Numbered from the stretch's first letter, positions 1 to 9,539 are shown. The stretch is 52,484 nt of DNA from Clostridiales bacterium (GCA_007120165.1 SKOH01000028.1:1-52484); one strand, 5' to 3'. A program made the numbers and translations. The notes: generated by a model not told the origin, from the sequence alone.

Positions 1-545
1 CTTTTTTCACCCTTATTTGAGATCGTATAGGGTTCCCGGAAGGCCTTTCGGATCGGGTTCCCGGTTAGTGCTATTTCCCTTGGATGAACAAAGTATTTTT
101 TCGAGTCTTCAAAACTGATGGCAATAATATCCACTTTTTTTCCAAGGATCTTATTTGTTAAACCCGGGTATACATTTTGTTCATGAAGCATCGTTGGGAT
201 TTTTTTTAAGGCTGCGCTATAAACGATTGGGCCGCTTACAAATCCCCCGGTGCCGATCACGACATCCGGCGAGAAATTCTTAAGAATTTTATTTGACTGC
301 ATTAAACCTTTTAGTAATTTAAAACCACTCCTGATATTATGGAAAGAGATCTTGCGCTTCAGGTATCCTACTGTAATAAATTCTATTGGATAACCATACT
401 TCGGAATGATTTCGCTTTCCAATCCCTCTTTTGTTCCGATAAACAAAATTTGTGCATCAGGATTTTTTGCTTTTATGGTATCGGCAATGGCCAGGGCCGG
501 GTAGATGTGTCCACCGGTGCCACCTCCGCTAATTATCACTTTCAT
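1..545 (-). CDS. murG: MurG, N-terminal part (runs off the window)
   Basis: UDP-N-acetylglucosamine--N-acetylmuramyl-(pentapeptide) pyrophosphoryl-undecaprenol N-acetylglucosamine transferase: the peripheral membrane enzyme that turns lipid I into lipid II. About 181 residues are visible and the frame is open to the window edge, so the C-terminal UDP-GlcNAc-binding half is missing here. The glycine-rich loop GGGTGGH lies at residues 7-13, followed by the GT-B N-domain with VIGTGGFVSGP and HEQN motifs typical of MurG. The ATG at 545 has a good ribosome site (AGGAGG) and overlaps the ftsW stop in an ATGA, so the two are translationally coupled. Identification is by sequence pattern and by its position at the end of the dcw cluster. 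Confidence 0.96.
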   Translation of the reverse strand, partial: MKVIISGGGTGGHIYPALAIADTIKAKNPDAQILFIGTKEGLESEIIPKYGYPIEFITVGYLKRKISFHNIRSGFKLLKGLMQSNKILKNFSPDVVIGTGGFVSGPIVYSAALKKIPTMLHEQNVYPGLTNKILGKKVDIIAISFEDSKKYFVHPREIALTGNPIRKAFREPYTISNKGEK

Positions 546-1678
546 TTTGCGCCTCCTTTAGTAAAATCACAGTATTTAGAAATGTTAATTAGTATACCCA
601 TTGCAGCCATAAAAATTAATAATGAACTTCCCCCATAACTTATAAAGGGTAAGGGCATACCGGTAACAGGCATGGATGATGTGGTTACCGCAATATTTAT
701 AATCACTTGTACGGAAATCATGGCAACAATACCGGTAGCTACTAAAGAACTAAAAAGATCCGGAGCATTCATGGCGATCTTAACACCCTTCCAAATCAGA
801 AGCATAAACAGCAGCATGACTACCAGTCCCCCGACAAATCCTAATTCTTCACCGATTACAGAAAAGATAAAATCATTCTGCGGCTCCGGCAGATACAAAT
901 GTTTTTGTACGCTTTTTCCAAGGCCTTTACCAAGAATGCCTCCTGCTCCAAGGGCATATAAAGACTGTATAATTTGATACCCATCCCCTTGAGCATATGC
1001 CCAGGGGTCTATAAAAGTCATGAGTCTGTCCGTTCGATAATTAGCTCTTTCCGCAACAAAAACCAGTTGATACAACATAAAAACCATGCCGGCGGTTACG
1101 GAACCTGCCAGAAATATAAAGTGAGAAACCTTCATCCCACCGATAAATATCATGGTAACCATAATGGCTACCACCACAACCGCCGTGCTAAAATCCGGCT
1201 GTTTGTTAATCAAATAAAAAAATATGCCGCCTAAGACCATATAAGGAAGTATGCCGGTGAAAAATTTCTTTATACCCTTTCCTTTGTTTTCAATAGATGC
1301 TGCTAGAAATATTATGATGGCCAGCTTTGCAATCTCTGAAGGCATAACTCTTATGGGACCGGCGCCAAGCCACCGAGTAGCCCCTTTTACAGTGATTCCA
1401 AGCGGGGTAAACAGCAAAAGTAAAGCAACAATGCTTACAATTAAAATAAACTTTGACCACCGTTTCCAAACAATATATTTGATTTTTGAAGCCATGAACA
1501 TTCCAATACTACCCAGTACCGTCCACATAGCCATTCGTTTCAAATAATGCAGACCGTCATTGTACTGAACCAAGGAATAAGTATAACTGGCACTAAAGAC
1601 CATGATGATCCCAATAGCTACTAAACTTGCAACGGCAAAGACAATGGTTAGATCCGTTGCATTTTTTTTAATCATCAT
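542..1678 (-). CDS. ftsW: FtsW/SpoVE SEDS-family peptidoglycan glycosyltransferase
   Basis: A 378-residue polytopic membrane protein of the SEDS family (FtsW/RodA/SpoVE), which polymerises lipid II together with a class B PBP. About ten hydrophobic segments are visible. Family landmarks are present: GATRWLGAG followed by PSEIAKL, the NKQPDFSTA stretch, and the C-terminal LPFISYGGSS motif. It starts with ATG-ATG inside the end of murD (11-base overlap) and its stop overlaps the murG start. Its place between murD and murG is that of spoVE in Bacillus and of ftsW in other bacteria; the sequence alone does not tell whether it serves vegetative division, spore cortex synthesis, or both. Only one SEDS gene is seen in the window. 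Confidence 0.95.
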   Translation of the reverse strand: MMIKKNATDLTIVFAVASLVAIGIIMVFSASYTYSLVQYNDGLHYLKRMAMWTVLGSIGMFMASKIKYIVWKRWSKFILIVSIVALLLLFTPLGITVKGATRWLGAGPIRVMPSEIAKLAIIIFLAASIENKGKGIKKFFTGILPYMVLGGIFFYLINKQPDFSTAVVVVAIMVTMIFIGGMKVSHFIFLAGSVTAGMVFMLYQLVFVAERANYRTDRLMTFIDPWAYAQGDGYQIIQSLYALGAGGILGKGLGKSVQKHLYLPEPQNDFIFSVIGEELGFVGGLVVMLLFMLLIWKGVKIAMNAPDLFSSLVATGIVAMISVQVIINIAVTTSSMPVTGMPLPFISYGGSSLLIFMAAMGILINISKYCDFTKGGAK

Positions 1679-3044
1679 ACTTCCTCCTTAACATTTCATA
1701 AAGCTCCTTAAAATGCCGGCCTCGTTGTTCATAACTTTTATACATATCCCAACTGGCACATGCAGGAGATAAGAGTATAACATCTCCAGCCTCGCCTTTA
1801 TCAAATGCAAAACTGACTGCCTGTTCTAAGTCTTTCAGGATTTTGGTATTTTTAAAATTTTTCTCATGGGCAGTTTTTTCAATAATAGAAGCCGTCTCTC
1901 CATACAGTACTAACTGTTTCACTCTTCCCGGGAAAAGGTCAAGGAGTTCGTTAAAATCACTGCCTTTATCCATCCCTCCGGCCAACAGAATGATCGGATC
2001 TTTTACCGCTTCCACTGCTTTAATTGAGGCATCAGGGTTTGTACCCTTTGAATCATTAATAAAAGTAATTCCGTTAACTTCTCCGCAAATTTCCATTCGA
2101 TGTTCTACCCCCTGGAAACCTTCCAGGCCCTTTTTAATACTGTCAGTTCCAATACCCATAGACCATGCAATAGCTGTGGCTGCAAGGGCATTTTCCACAT
2201 TATGCTCCCCTAGGATTTTTAAACGATCGGTATCTAAAACCTTAATTTCCTGATCTTTTGTTCTTATGGTAATGATTCCGTTTTTAACGAAAATCCCTTC
2301 TGCTAAAGCCTTTTTTCTGCTAAAGTAAATTTTCTGTCCAGTCAAATCCCGGGTTACCTCTCGTAATATCGGATCATCATAATTGATTACCGCTTTGTCC
2401 TCAGGCCCTTGATTTTTAAAAATATTTAATTTGCAGTGAGTATAATTGTCCATGGTTTTGTGTCGATTTAAATGATCCGGTGTCAGATTCAGAATGGCAG
2501 CCACTTCCGGTTTGAATTTTTCCACACTCTCAAGTTGAAAACTGCTGACTTCGGTAATAAAATAATCTTCCTCCGTAGATTCTAATACTTTAGAAATCAT
2601 TGCCACGCCAATATTTCCCACTACATGGGTACGGGGTTTTTCTTGTTTGAAAATTTCTCCTGTCAGAGCCGTAGTAGTAGTCTTTCCATTTGTTCCGGTT
2701 ATCGCCACCAATCGCCCGCGCATTAACTGATAAGCTAATTCAATTTCACCAATTACGGTTATTCCTTTTTTCTTTGCATCCAAAATCAGGGGAATTTCCA
2801 TCGGCACTCCCGGGGAGACGATCACAAGCTCCGGATTTCCCCCTTGATCTAAATTATTCATTTGACGACCTAGAAGCAGTTCTTCTTTCTTTAGCTTTAA
2901 CGTTTTTATGGTTTCACTTAATTCTTCCTCCGTTTTCGTATCGGTGATCATTACTTCTGCCCCTAATTTTTTCAATACCTCTACTAGCGGAACTCCGGTT
3001 GTTGCCAAGCCTACGACCAATACTTTTTTATTTTCCAAAATCAT
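1668..3044 (-). CDS. murD: MurD, UDP-N-acetylmuramoylalanine--D-glutamate ligase
   Basis: Cytoplasmic Mur ligase that adds D-glutamate to UDP-MurNAc-L-Ala using ATP; 458 residues from the start chosen. Three-domain layout: N-terminal Rossmann-like domain (VLVVGLATTG), central ATPase with the P-loop GTNGKTTT at about residues 117-124 and the NLTPDHLNRH segment, and a C-terminal ligand-binding domain with NDSKGTNPDA and LLSPACASWD. The frame is open further up to a TTG at 3086, but the ATG at 3044 is preceded by GGGGTGAGG at correct spacing, so it is preferred. Its end overlaps the ftsW start, and mraY ends 63 bases upstream. Confidence 0.96.
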   Translation of the reverse strand: MILENKKVLVVGLATTGVPLVEVLKKLGAEVMITDTKTEEELSETIKTLKLKKEELLLGRQMNNLDQGGNPELVIVSPGVPMEIPLILDAKKKGITVIGEIELAYQLMRGRLVAITGTNGKTTTTALTGEIFKQEKPRTHVVGNIGVAMISKVLESTEEDYFITEVSSFQLESVEKFKPEVAAILNLTPDHLNRHKTMDNYTHCKLNIFKNQGPEDKAVINYDDPILREVTRDLTGQKIYFSRKKALAEGIFVKNGIITIRTKDQEIKVLDTDRLKILGEHNVENALAATAIAWSMGIGTDSIKKGLEGFQGVEHRMEICGEVNGITFINDSKGTNPDASIKAVEAVKDPIILLAGGMDKGSDFNELLDLFPGRVKQLVLYGETASIIEKTAHEKNFKNTKILKDLEQAVSFAFDKGEAGDVILLSPACASWDMYKSYEQRGRHFKELYEMLRRKYDD

Positions 3045-3107
3045 AGTCCTCACCCCTGTTTCATATTTAATCCTGTTTATCTCCAAATCTTAAGTATTAA
3101 ATACTGT

Positions 3108-4100
3108 TCATCGAATTATGAAAACTGCGAATACCGCTAATAATGTGGTAGCTGTCCAAAATACCGCCACAACTTTAGTTTCTTTCCATCCAATCATCTC
3201 AAAGTGATGATGAATTGGGCTCATTTTGAATACCCTTTTTCCGGTTAGTTTAAAAGAGATTACTTGAATAATAACCGAAAGAGACTCTAAAAAAAAGATG
3301 CCTCCTACGATGGGAATCAATAAAACACTCTCTGTCAATAAAGCTACCGCAACTATTCCTCCCCCTAGGGCTAAGGAACCGGTATCCCCCATAAAGACCT
3401 TTGCTGGATTCGCATTAACTATTAAAAAGCCTAAACAGGCTCCCGCAATAGCACCACTGAAAATTCCTGCAGTGATAAATCCCAGACTTACGGCAAACAG
3501 TGCGAAAAAAATTGCCACAACTGCAGATACCCCAGAAGCTAACCCATCCAAACCGTCAGTAAGATTGACACTGTTAACGGTAGCAATGATTACAAAAATC
3601 ATAAAAGGTATGTAAAAAGCTCCCAAATCCAAATACTCTGGAATAATAAAATTACCAATCTGAACACTTTCTTTAATAAAGGGAATCAGCACAAATGTGC
3701 TTCCCGAGGTTTGTAGATGAAACAGAACAACTAAAAGCGCTGCAAGGAATTGCATGATGATTTTCTGATAAGCCCTTAGACCGAGGTTGCGTTTTAGTAC
3801 CACTTTTATAAAATCGTCAATAAATCCAATCAGACCGAAAGCCGTAAGGGAAAATATCAAAATCCACATTTCCCGACTGCTGCCTCCCATAATTAATGCA
3901 GCAATAATCGTCCCCAATATAATAATGATTCCTCCAATGGTGGGAGTTCCTGACTTCGAATAGTGACTCTCAGGACCTTCTTCCCGTATACTTTGCCCTG
4001 CTTTAATCCGCTTCAGTAAAGGAATCATTACCGGTCCCAACAATGCAGCAATAATAAAACTTAAAACTAAGGTTATGATAATTTGTGTGTAATTAAACAT
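3108..4100 (-). CDS. mraY: MraY, phospho-N-acetylmuramoyl-pentapeptide transferase
   Basis: Integral membrane enzyme that moves phospho-MurNAc-pentapeptide to undecaprenyl phosphate, making lipid I; 330 residues with about ten membrane spans. Recognisable signatures: SKSGTPTIGG near residue 45, NLTDGLDGLASG with the catalytic aspartates, NANPAKVFMGDTGSLALGG, and the C-terminal SPIHHHFE histidine motif. The frame opens at an upstream ATG (4130), but the ATG at 4100 has the better-placed ribosome site (GAGGA, ten bases upstream) and gives the normal family N-terminus. The start lies 8 bases inside the end of murF. Confidence 0.96.
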   Translation of the reverse strand: MFNYTQIIITLVLSFIIAALLGPVMIPLLKRIKAGQSIREEGPESHYSKSGTPTIGGIIIILGTIIAALIMGGSSREMWILIFSLTAFGLIGFIDDFIKVVLKRNLGLRAYQKIIMQFLAALLVVLFHLQTSGSTFVLIPFIKESVQIGNFIIPEYLDLGAFYIPFMIFVIIATVNSVNLTDGLDGLASGVSAVVAIFFALFAVSLGFITAGIFSGAIAGACLGFLIVNANPAKVFMGDTGSLALGGGIVAVALLTESVLLIPIVGGIFFLESLSVIIQVISFKLTGKRVFKMSPIHHHFEMIGWKETKVVAVFWTATTLLAVFAVFIIR

Positions 4101-5505
4101 CCAGTTTTCGTCCTCTCTTAATATATTCAATAATCTGTTCCATCTGCATCCCTCTTGATCCTTTAATCAGCACCAAATCCCGGGGTGACAGATCTTCGTT
4201 CAGCAGTTTAGCGGCTTCTTCGTTTGAAACTACATGATAGACTTGTTCAGCAGGAAACCCTTCCGTAATCGCTTCCAGACCTATCCACTTCGAATCTTTT
4301 CCTTTAGTTATTAATCGGTAAAAATCTCCCTTTGCGAGAAAGGCGCCTACTTTTCTGTGCCCTTCTTCCGAATAATCTCCCAGTTCTAATACATCCCCAA
4401 GAACTAATGTCCGTCGATAACCCTTCATATTTTCGATAACTGCAATAGAGGCCTCCATGGATTCCGGGCTGGCGTTATAGGCATCATTAATTATCTTTGC
4501 CCCGGAAATTTTGTGGGTTTCAAAACGCATATCGCTGATAACAACTTTTCCCAAACCCTTTTGGAGGGCTCTTTCTTTCATACCATAGTAATAACCGATC
4601 CAAATAGCCGCTAAGGCATTGGCTATTTGATGTTTTCCCGGAATCCCTAATTGAAAGGCGGTACTTTTACCGTCCAGATCCACATAAAAGATGCATCCAT
4701 CCTCTTCTTCAATAATTTCCGCGGGATGAAAATCGTTGTGTTTATGAATTCCATAATACACTTTCTGATAGACGGTGTCCTGCTTTCTAAGCTCCCACAA
4801 AAGAGGGTCATCACCGTTTAACAAAAGGATGTCCCCTTCCTCAAGATTACGGGCAATTTCCATTTTTGCCTGTAAAATATTCTCCTTAGTTTTCAGGTTT
4901 TGAATATGGGCAGACCCAATATTAGTGATTACAGCAATATTGGGAGGGGCGATTTCTACCAATCTTTGGATTTCTCCAAGATCCGACATTCCCATTTCGA
5001 GTACGGCCATTTCGTGATTTTCTTCCAGGTTTAACAAGGTCAATGGAAGTCCCACTTCATTATTGAAGTTTCCTTTTGTTTTTAGAATCGAAAAACTCTC
5101 TCCGAGAATTTGGCTGATCATATCCTTTGTGGTTGTTTTCCCTACACTTCCGGTGATTCCAATGACTTTTGGGTTTGTTCGGGTTAGTTTATAATGACCT
5201 AGATTTTGAAGAGCCTGTAAAGAATCTTCTACCTCCAGGATATTAATTTCAGGATTTTTTTTAAGAATTTCATCTATATTGGAAATTTCCCAGGATTTTT
5301 CTTTAAAAATACCGGAAGCTTTTTTTTCTATTGCTTGGGTGATAAATTCATGTCCGTTGAAATTTTCTCCAGTTAATGGCAGATAAAAATCCTTCTGGGA
5401 GATCGTTCTACTGTCTATTGATAAATTTTTAATCAGTCTGGATTGATCGCCACGAACCAAATTTCCCTTGGTGGCTTTAATCATTTCTTTTATTGTTAAG
5501 TTCAA
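4093..5505 (-). CDS. murF: MurF, UDP-MurNAc-tripeptide--D-Ala-D-Ala ligase
   Basis: Cytoplasmic Mur ligase adding D-alanyl-D-alanine to UDP-MurNAc-tripeptide; 470 residues. It is MurF rather than MurE: after the P-loop GSVGKTT (residues 119-125) comes KGNFNNEVGLPLTLL, and further on NDAYNASPESMEASI. The start is a TTG at 5505 with a strong AGGAGGA ribosome site; no better ATG exists. It opens a separate transcription unit: the PBP gene upstream ends in a hairpin terminator and a promoter with an inverted repeat lies between. In most Firmicutes murE would be found between the PBP gene and murF; here there is no room for it. Confidence 0.95.
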   Translation of the reverse strand: MNLTIKEMIKATKGNLVRGDQSRLIKNLSIDSRTISQKDFYLPLTGENFNGHEFITQAIEKKASGIFKEKSWEISNIDEILKKNPEINILEVEDSLQALQNLGHYKLTRTNPKVIGITGSVGKTTTKDMISQILGESFSILKTKGNFNNEVGLPLTLLNLEENHEMAVLEMGMSDLGEIQRLVEIAPPNIAVITNIGSAHIQNLKTKENILQAKMEIARNLEEGDILLLNGDDPLLWELRKQDTVYQKVYYGIHKHNDFHPAEIIEEEDGCIFYVDLDGKSTAFQLGIPGKHQIANALAAIWIGYYYGMKERALQKGLGKVVISDMRFETHKISGAKIINDAYNASPESMEASIAVIENMKGYRRTLVLGDVLELGDYSEEGHRKVGAFLAKGDFYRLITKGKDSKWIGLEAITEGFPAEQVYHVVSNEEAAKLLNEDLSPRDLVLIKGSRGMQMEQIIEYIKRGRKLDV

Positions 5506-5579
5506 ATTAATCCTCCTTCTGTTCTAGTCATACATTGAAATACTAACGCTTACGTCCCTAAAAAATTACAATCAACTAC

Positions 5580-5608
5580 ATTATAGCAGATTTTAGATAA
5601 TGTTATCT
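5580..5608 (-). promoter_or_regulatory. Candidate murF promoter with inverted repeat over the -35
   Basis: Minus-strand TATAAT at 5585-5580, about 75 bases upstream of the murF start. Seventeen bases further upstream the -35 position carries AGATAA, a poor match to TTGACA, but it is half of a perfect inverted repeat AGATAA-CA-TTATCT (5595-5608). The repeat overlaps where polymerase would bind, so an operator is possible. This is inference from spacing and symmetry only. Confidence 0.45.
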
Positions 5609-5674
5609 ATGGCTATATAGTCTTTATTTCCTGCAATACCCGCCCTTGCCTTTCTTTAAAGGAATACTGAGGAA

Positions 5675-5725
5675 AGAAAATAAAACAGAAAACTATTCCC
5701 CATCACCACTAGCGAGGAATAGTTT
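5675..5725 (-). terminator. Terminator after the PBP gene
   Basis: AAACTATTCC (5690-5699) and GGAATAGTTT (5716-5725) form a ten-base-pair stem. On the minus strand it is followed by a T-rich stretch (5689-5675). It lies right after the PBP stop and splits the dcw cluster in two. Confidence 0.8.
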
Positions 5726-5728
5726 ATT

Positions 5729-7927
5729 TTATCGGAATTCCACAAGAATAACCGTTTCTTTCACTACCGCTGTGCCCGGTAATACGTCCTGATTTACAGC
5801 CCGTCCTTCCCCTTGTACTTTAAGCTGTAAACCCATGGCGTTCAGTATCCTTTTTACTTCCTGCACACTCATTCCTTCAAGATTCGGCATAAGAAGCTCC
5901 TCGTCCTGCTCTCTTCGTTCAATATGAATGTTTATTGTTGAATTTTTTTCCACTTTTTCTCCCGGTGCTGGTCTGGACTCGATTACCAGCGATTCATCCT
6001 CGACAAAAATTTCATTAACCACCAGATAATCCAGTTCACTATCAGATAGTAAGGCTTTTGCCTCTTTTAAAGTTTTGTTTAGAATGTTGGGGACTTCGAT
6101 ACCTTCCTCTTCCTCAATTTTATCCATTTCATCCTCAGTATAACTGGGTTCAATTCCTAAATACCGAAAAGTTTCCGCAAAAATTTCACCTGCAATGGGT
6201 GCGGCTGTGGTATTGCCATAGAGGGTCCCCCCCCTTGGTTCATCCACAATAGTAATAACCGCGATTTCCGGATCATCCATCGGTGCGGCGCCAACAAAAG
6301 AACCAATAACCACCCCTGCAGGATAATGTCCGTCAATTAGCTTTTGTGCGGTTCCGGTCTTTCCACCCACCCCATACCCGGGGACATAAGCTTGACTATT
6401 GCCGAGCCGCATGGCCTCTTCGGATATTTGACGGATTATTTCTGAAGTTTTAGCTGATATAACTTGGCGGACTTTTCGGGGCTTTACCTCTTCTACGATA
6501 TTACCTTCCGTATCCAAAAGTTCTTTTACAATTTGAGGTTCCATTAGAATGCCATCATTCACAGCTGCTGCATAAGCAGTTAAAATCTGTAATGGTGTGG
6601 TATTAAAGGACTGTCCGAAGGACATGGTTGCTAAATCCCGGGTGAATACTTCAGGACCCTTGGGTTGTACCTGATCCAAACTGGGAATAATGGATCCTGT
6701 CTCTCCGGGAAGATCAATCCCTGTCAAATCGAAGAATCCAAAACCTTCAATATACTCATAAAAAGCTTCTCCCCCTAAGGCCTGTAACATTTCTACATAT
6801 ACGGGATTATCAGAATTTCTGTAAGCCTCGGAAAAGGTTTGATGTCCAAAGGGATCGTAGTATCTCCAGCTGCGAATAGGGGGGCCTCCTACGTTGATAT
6901 AGCCGTCAGAATAATATTCTGAATCTAAACTTGCGGCGCCTTCTTCCAGTGCTGCCGCCGCAGTAATGGCTTTGAAAGTGGAACCGGGTTCGTAAGTATC
7001 ATTAATCAAAGGATTTCGCCACATACTGTACCAGTAATCCAGCTGTTCTTCGGAGGTCATTGAGCTTAACGTTTCTTCTTCCTCCTCCGACCAAGGTTCC
7101 CGTGGGTTATTAGGATCATAATCCGGTTTTGCGGCCATTGCTAAAATTTCTCCTGTTTTAACATTCATGACCACTGCCATCGCCCGTTTAGGGTTATGAA
7201 TCTCCATGGCACTACCCAGCGCTTTTTCTGTAATATGCTGAATAACTTCATCAATAGTCAGGACTATTCCCAAGCCTTCCTCCGATGGATGGTAAACCTC
7301 CATGGATGAAGAGAGTTGTCTTCCATCGCGATCCACAGTTTTTATCCATCTTCCGGGAATGCCGCTCAGATGTTTGTCGTATCGCAGTTCAATCCCTGCA
7401 ACTCCATCATTATCCGCATTGGTATGACCGAGTATATACGAAGCAAAGTTTCCATAGGGATAATGTCGCTTATGGTCATCCGTTATCCATATACCGCGAA
7501 AACCAATTTTTTCAATTTCTTTTCCGATCGATCGATCTACCCAGCGCTTCAAGGTAATTACCCGGGCCGTCTCATTATTAAACCGGTCTAACAGTTCCCC
7601 TTCGTCGATTTCCAAAAGATTTGCTAAACGGTTTGCGGTTTCTTTCTTGTTTATGATCTCGCCGGGACTCGCATATACCGCATTAGTACTGGCGCTTAAT
7701 ACAAGCTCCTTTCCGTTGCGATCATAAATCGTCCCTCTGCTGGGGGTAATGGTTATATCACTGGTCTGCTGGCGCCGAGCCATCTGTTGGAACTCTTCAC
7801 CCCGAATTACTTGAAGCCATCCTAATCGAAGTACAAGCCCAAACATACAAACAGTTAATGTTAAAAACATAATGATCAAACGAGTTCTGGTAGATCTCGT
7901 GGGTTTTTGATGTCGGTCCTTCTTCAT
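5729..7927 (-). CDS. Class B penicillin-binding protein with two PASTA domains (SpoVD/FtsI type)
   Basis: Septal or cortex peptidoglycan transpeptidase, 732 residues. One N-terminal membrane anchor (about residues 15-36), then a dimerisation/pedestal domain, then the transpeptidase with SxxK as STFK at 316-319 (catalytic Ser316), SDN at 372-374 and KTGT at 523-526. Two PASTA repeats fill the last ~120 residues. The length and two PASTA domains resemble Bacillus PBP2B, while clostridial members are usually called SpoVD; only one such gene sits in this cluster, so it may do the vegetative FtsI job or both. ATG with AGGAGG site; ftsL lies 20 bases upstream. It should work with FtsW/SpoVE. Confidence 0.93.
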   Translation of the reverse strand: MKKDRHQKPTRSTRTRLIIMFLTLTVCMFGLVLRLGWLQVIRGEEFQQMARRQQTSDITITPSRGTIYDRNGKELVLSASTNAVYASPGEIINKKETANRLANLLEIDEGELLDRFNNETARVITLKRWVDRSIGKEIEKIGFRGIWITDDHKRHYPYGNFASYILGHTNADNDGVAGIELRYDKHLSGIPGRWIKTVDRDGRQLSSSMEVYHPSEEGLGIVLTIDEVIQHITEKALGSAMEIHNPKRAMAVVMNVKTGEILAMAAKPDYDPNNPREPWSEEEEETLSSMTSEEQLDYWYSMWRNPLINDTYEPGSTFKAITAAAALEEGAASLDSEYYSDGYINVGGPPIRSWRYYDPFGHQTFSEAYRNSDNPVYVEMLQALGGEAFYEYIEGFGFFDLTGIDLPGETGSIIPSLDQVQPKGPEVFTRDLATMSFGQSFNTTPLQILTAYAAAVNDGILMEPQIVKELLDTEGNIVEEVKPRKVRQVISAKTSEIIRQISEEAMRLGNSQAYVPGYGVGGKTGTAQKLIDGHYPAGVVIGSFVGAAPMDDPEIAVITIVDEPRGGTLYGNTTAAPIAGEIFAETFRYLGIEPSYTEDEMDKIEEEEGIEVPNILNKTLKEAKALLSDSELDYLVVNEIFVEDESLVIESRPAPGEKVEKNSTINIHIERREQDEELLMPNLEGMSVQEVKRILNAMGLQLKVQGEGRAVNQDVLPGTAVVKETVILVEFR

Positions 7928-7947
7928 GACGCTCCTCCTTAATACTA

Positions 7948-8484
7948 TTAAAACAAGGCCTCTACCCTGGAAAATATTTCACGCAAATTCTCATTGGCTT
8001 TTTTTATAAATCCCTGATTTGGACTTTCCTGATTATCCAGTCCCTCTAAATGATTTGCAATTCGATTGACCTCATCGGCGTCCACCTGTATATAATTGAC
8101 TTCACGGGTATCCGGATATATCATGCCTAAACGTTCCGCAGCTTCAACTTCCACTCGATTGGACCTGGCCAGACTTTCAACCTCTACCCTTAGGGCCCGC
8201 TCATCATTCTTCAAGTCTGTAATTGCGGCATTCAGTTGATGAATGTCATGTCGGGCTTCAGTAATCATTACGTAACGTAATAAAAGTCCTAATGAGATTA
8301 TTGAAATTATCAAAATCATCGTTCCAAAAAACAGCTTCTCCCGACGGTATTTTTTCTGCATCTCCTGACTTTGCTTTTGAAGTCTTTTCCCCTTTTTGCT
8401 TTTACGTAGTTTATTTTTATCAAATTTTGACGGTTTTTTATCTGTTTCTTCCGGATAATAAATTTCTTCTCGTGCGACCTCCAT
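7948..8484 (-). CDS. ftsL: FtsL-like cell-division protein
   Basis: Small bitopic protein, about 178 residues: a very basic N-terminal cytoplasmic part (many Lys/Arg), one membrane span (about GTMILIISIISLGLLLRYVM), then an extracytoplasmic coiled coil of the septum-formation-initiator type. FtsL proteins bridge the divisome and activate the FtsW-PBP synthase; sequence conservation is low, so the call leans on topology and position between rsmH and the PBP gene. A GTG nine bases further upstream is in frame, but the ATG at 8484 is better spaced from GAGGTGA. The N-terminal tail is longer than usual. Confidence 0.85.
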   Translation of the reverse strand: MEVAREEIYYPEETDKKPSKFDKNKLRKSKKGKRLQKQSQEMQKKYRREKLFFGTMILIISIISLGLLLRYVMITEARHDIHQLNAAITDLKNDERALRVEVESLARSNRVEVEAAERLGMIYPDTREVNYIQVDADEVNRIANHLEGLDNQESPNQGFIKKANENLREIFSRVEALF

Positions 8485-8501
8485 CTCATTCACCTCACTT
8501 T

Positions 8502-9437
8502 TTATCGTTTTTCCATAATCCGAAGCTTAGCACTTCGTGATCTCGGATTATTCTCTAATTCATCCTGGCTGGGAAGAATTGGTTTTCGGGTGATAATTTT
8601 AATTTCAGAACGTTTATCACAAGTACATATCGGGAACTCTTTGGGACATATACAGGAGTTTGCAAGTTCCTTATATGTATTTTTGACAATCCGGTCTTCC
8701 AAAGAGTGAAAAGTAATAATTGCCAATCTTCCCTCTGTTTTTAGATAGGGAAGAATGGCTTTGATGGTATCTTCAATAATTCCCAGTTCATTATTCACTT
8801 CTATTCTTATCGCCTGAAAAGTTCGTTTAGCCGGATGCGGCCCGGTGTTCCGGGCTTTTTTCGGAATGGCCCGTTTAATAATTCTAACCAACTCTTCACT
8901 ACGGGTGATTTCTTTTTCTTTTCGCTCTTCTACAATAAAACTGGCAATTCTTTTTGCCCAATTTTCTTCACCGTATTCCTTAATAATTCGATGGAGCTCT
9001 TCTTCACTATACTGATTTACTACAGTTTTAGCAGTAAGTACGGCGCTGGTATCCATTCGCATATCCAACTCGGTATCCTGCATATATGAGAAACCCCGTT
9101 CAACGGTGTCCAGTTGATGCGAGGAAACCCCAAGGTCCAATAACATTCCATCGATTTCATTTACTCCTAAGGCTTCTAAAACCTCGTGAATATTTTTAAA
9201 GTTGTTATGTACCAATTGTACATTTTGTTCAAAGGCCTGCAATTTATCTTTTGCATTATCCAAAGCCTGCAGGTCCTGATCTATTCCAATCAACATTCCC
9301 TTTTCGCTTAGTCTTTTTACAATTTCCATGCTATGTCCTGCTCCCCCCAGGGTACCGTCCACGTAAATTCCATTTTCCTTTATTTGAAGTCCCTCAATAC
9401 ATTCCTGTAACAATACGGATTCATGTGTGTAATTCAT
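8502..9437 (-). CDS. rsmH: RsmH, 16S rRNA (cytosine-1402-N4)-methyltransferase
   Basis: SAM-dependent methyltransferase modifying C1402 in the ribosomal P site; 311 residues, normal for the family. SAM-binding loop [10 protein letters not shown] near residue 28, plus [24 protein letters not shown], the RRAIP-like segment ([20 protein letters not shown] region) and [14 protein letters not shown] preceded by AAAGGAG. It is the first gene of the dcw cluster here; mraZ, which normally precedes it, is absent and the next gene upstream is lgt, ended by its own terminator. Confidence 0.97.
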   Translation of the reverse strand: MNYTHESVLLQECIEGLQIKENGIYVDGTLGGAGHSMEIVKRLSEKGMLIGIDQDLQALDNAKDKLQAFEQNVQLVHNNFKNIHEVLEALGVNEIDGMLLDLGVSSHQLDTVERGFSYMQDTELDMRMDTSAVLTAKTVVNQYSEEELHRIIKEYGEENWAKRIASFIVEERKEKEITRSEELVRIIKRAIPKKARNTGPHPAKRTFQAIRIEVNNELGIIEDTIKAILPYLKTEGRLAIITFHSLEDRIVKNTYKELANSCICPKEFPICTCDKRSEIKIITRKPILPSQDELENNPRSRSAKLRIMEKR

Positions 9438-9476
9438 AATAATCTCCTTTTCTAATCTTCTATCGAAAACAGCCTT

Positions 9477-9505
9477 TCTATACTTAAGTATTCGCTGTTT
9501 TCCAA
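9477..9505 (-). promoter_or_regulatory. Candidate rsmH promoter
   Basis: Minus-strand TTGGAA (9505-9500), 17-base spacer, TATAGA (9482-9477), about 40 bases before the rsmH start and directly after the lgt terminator. It fits as the start of the rsmH-ftsL-pbp unit. Confidence 0.55.
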
Positions 9506-9539
9506 TGAAAATCCTTCTTTTTTTTTAAAAAAAATAAAA

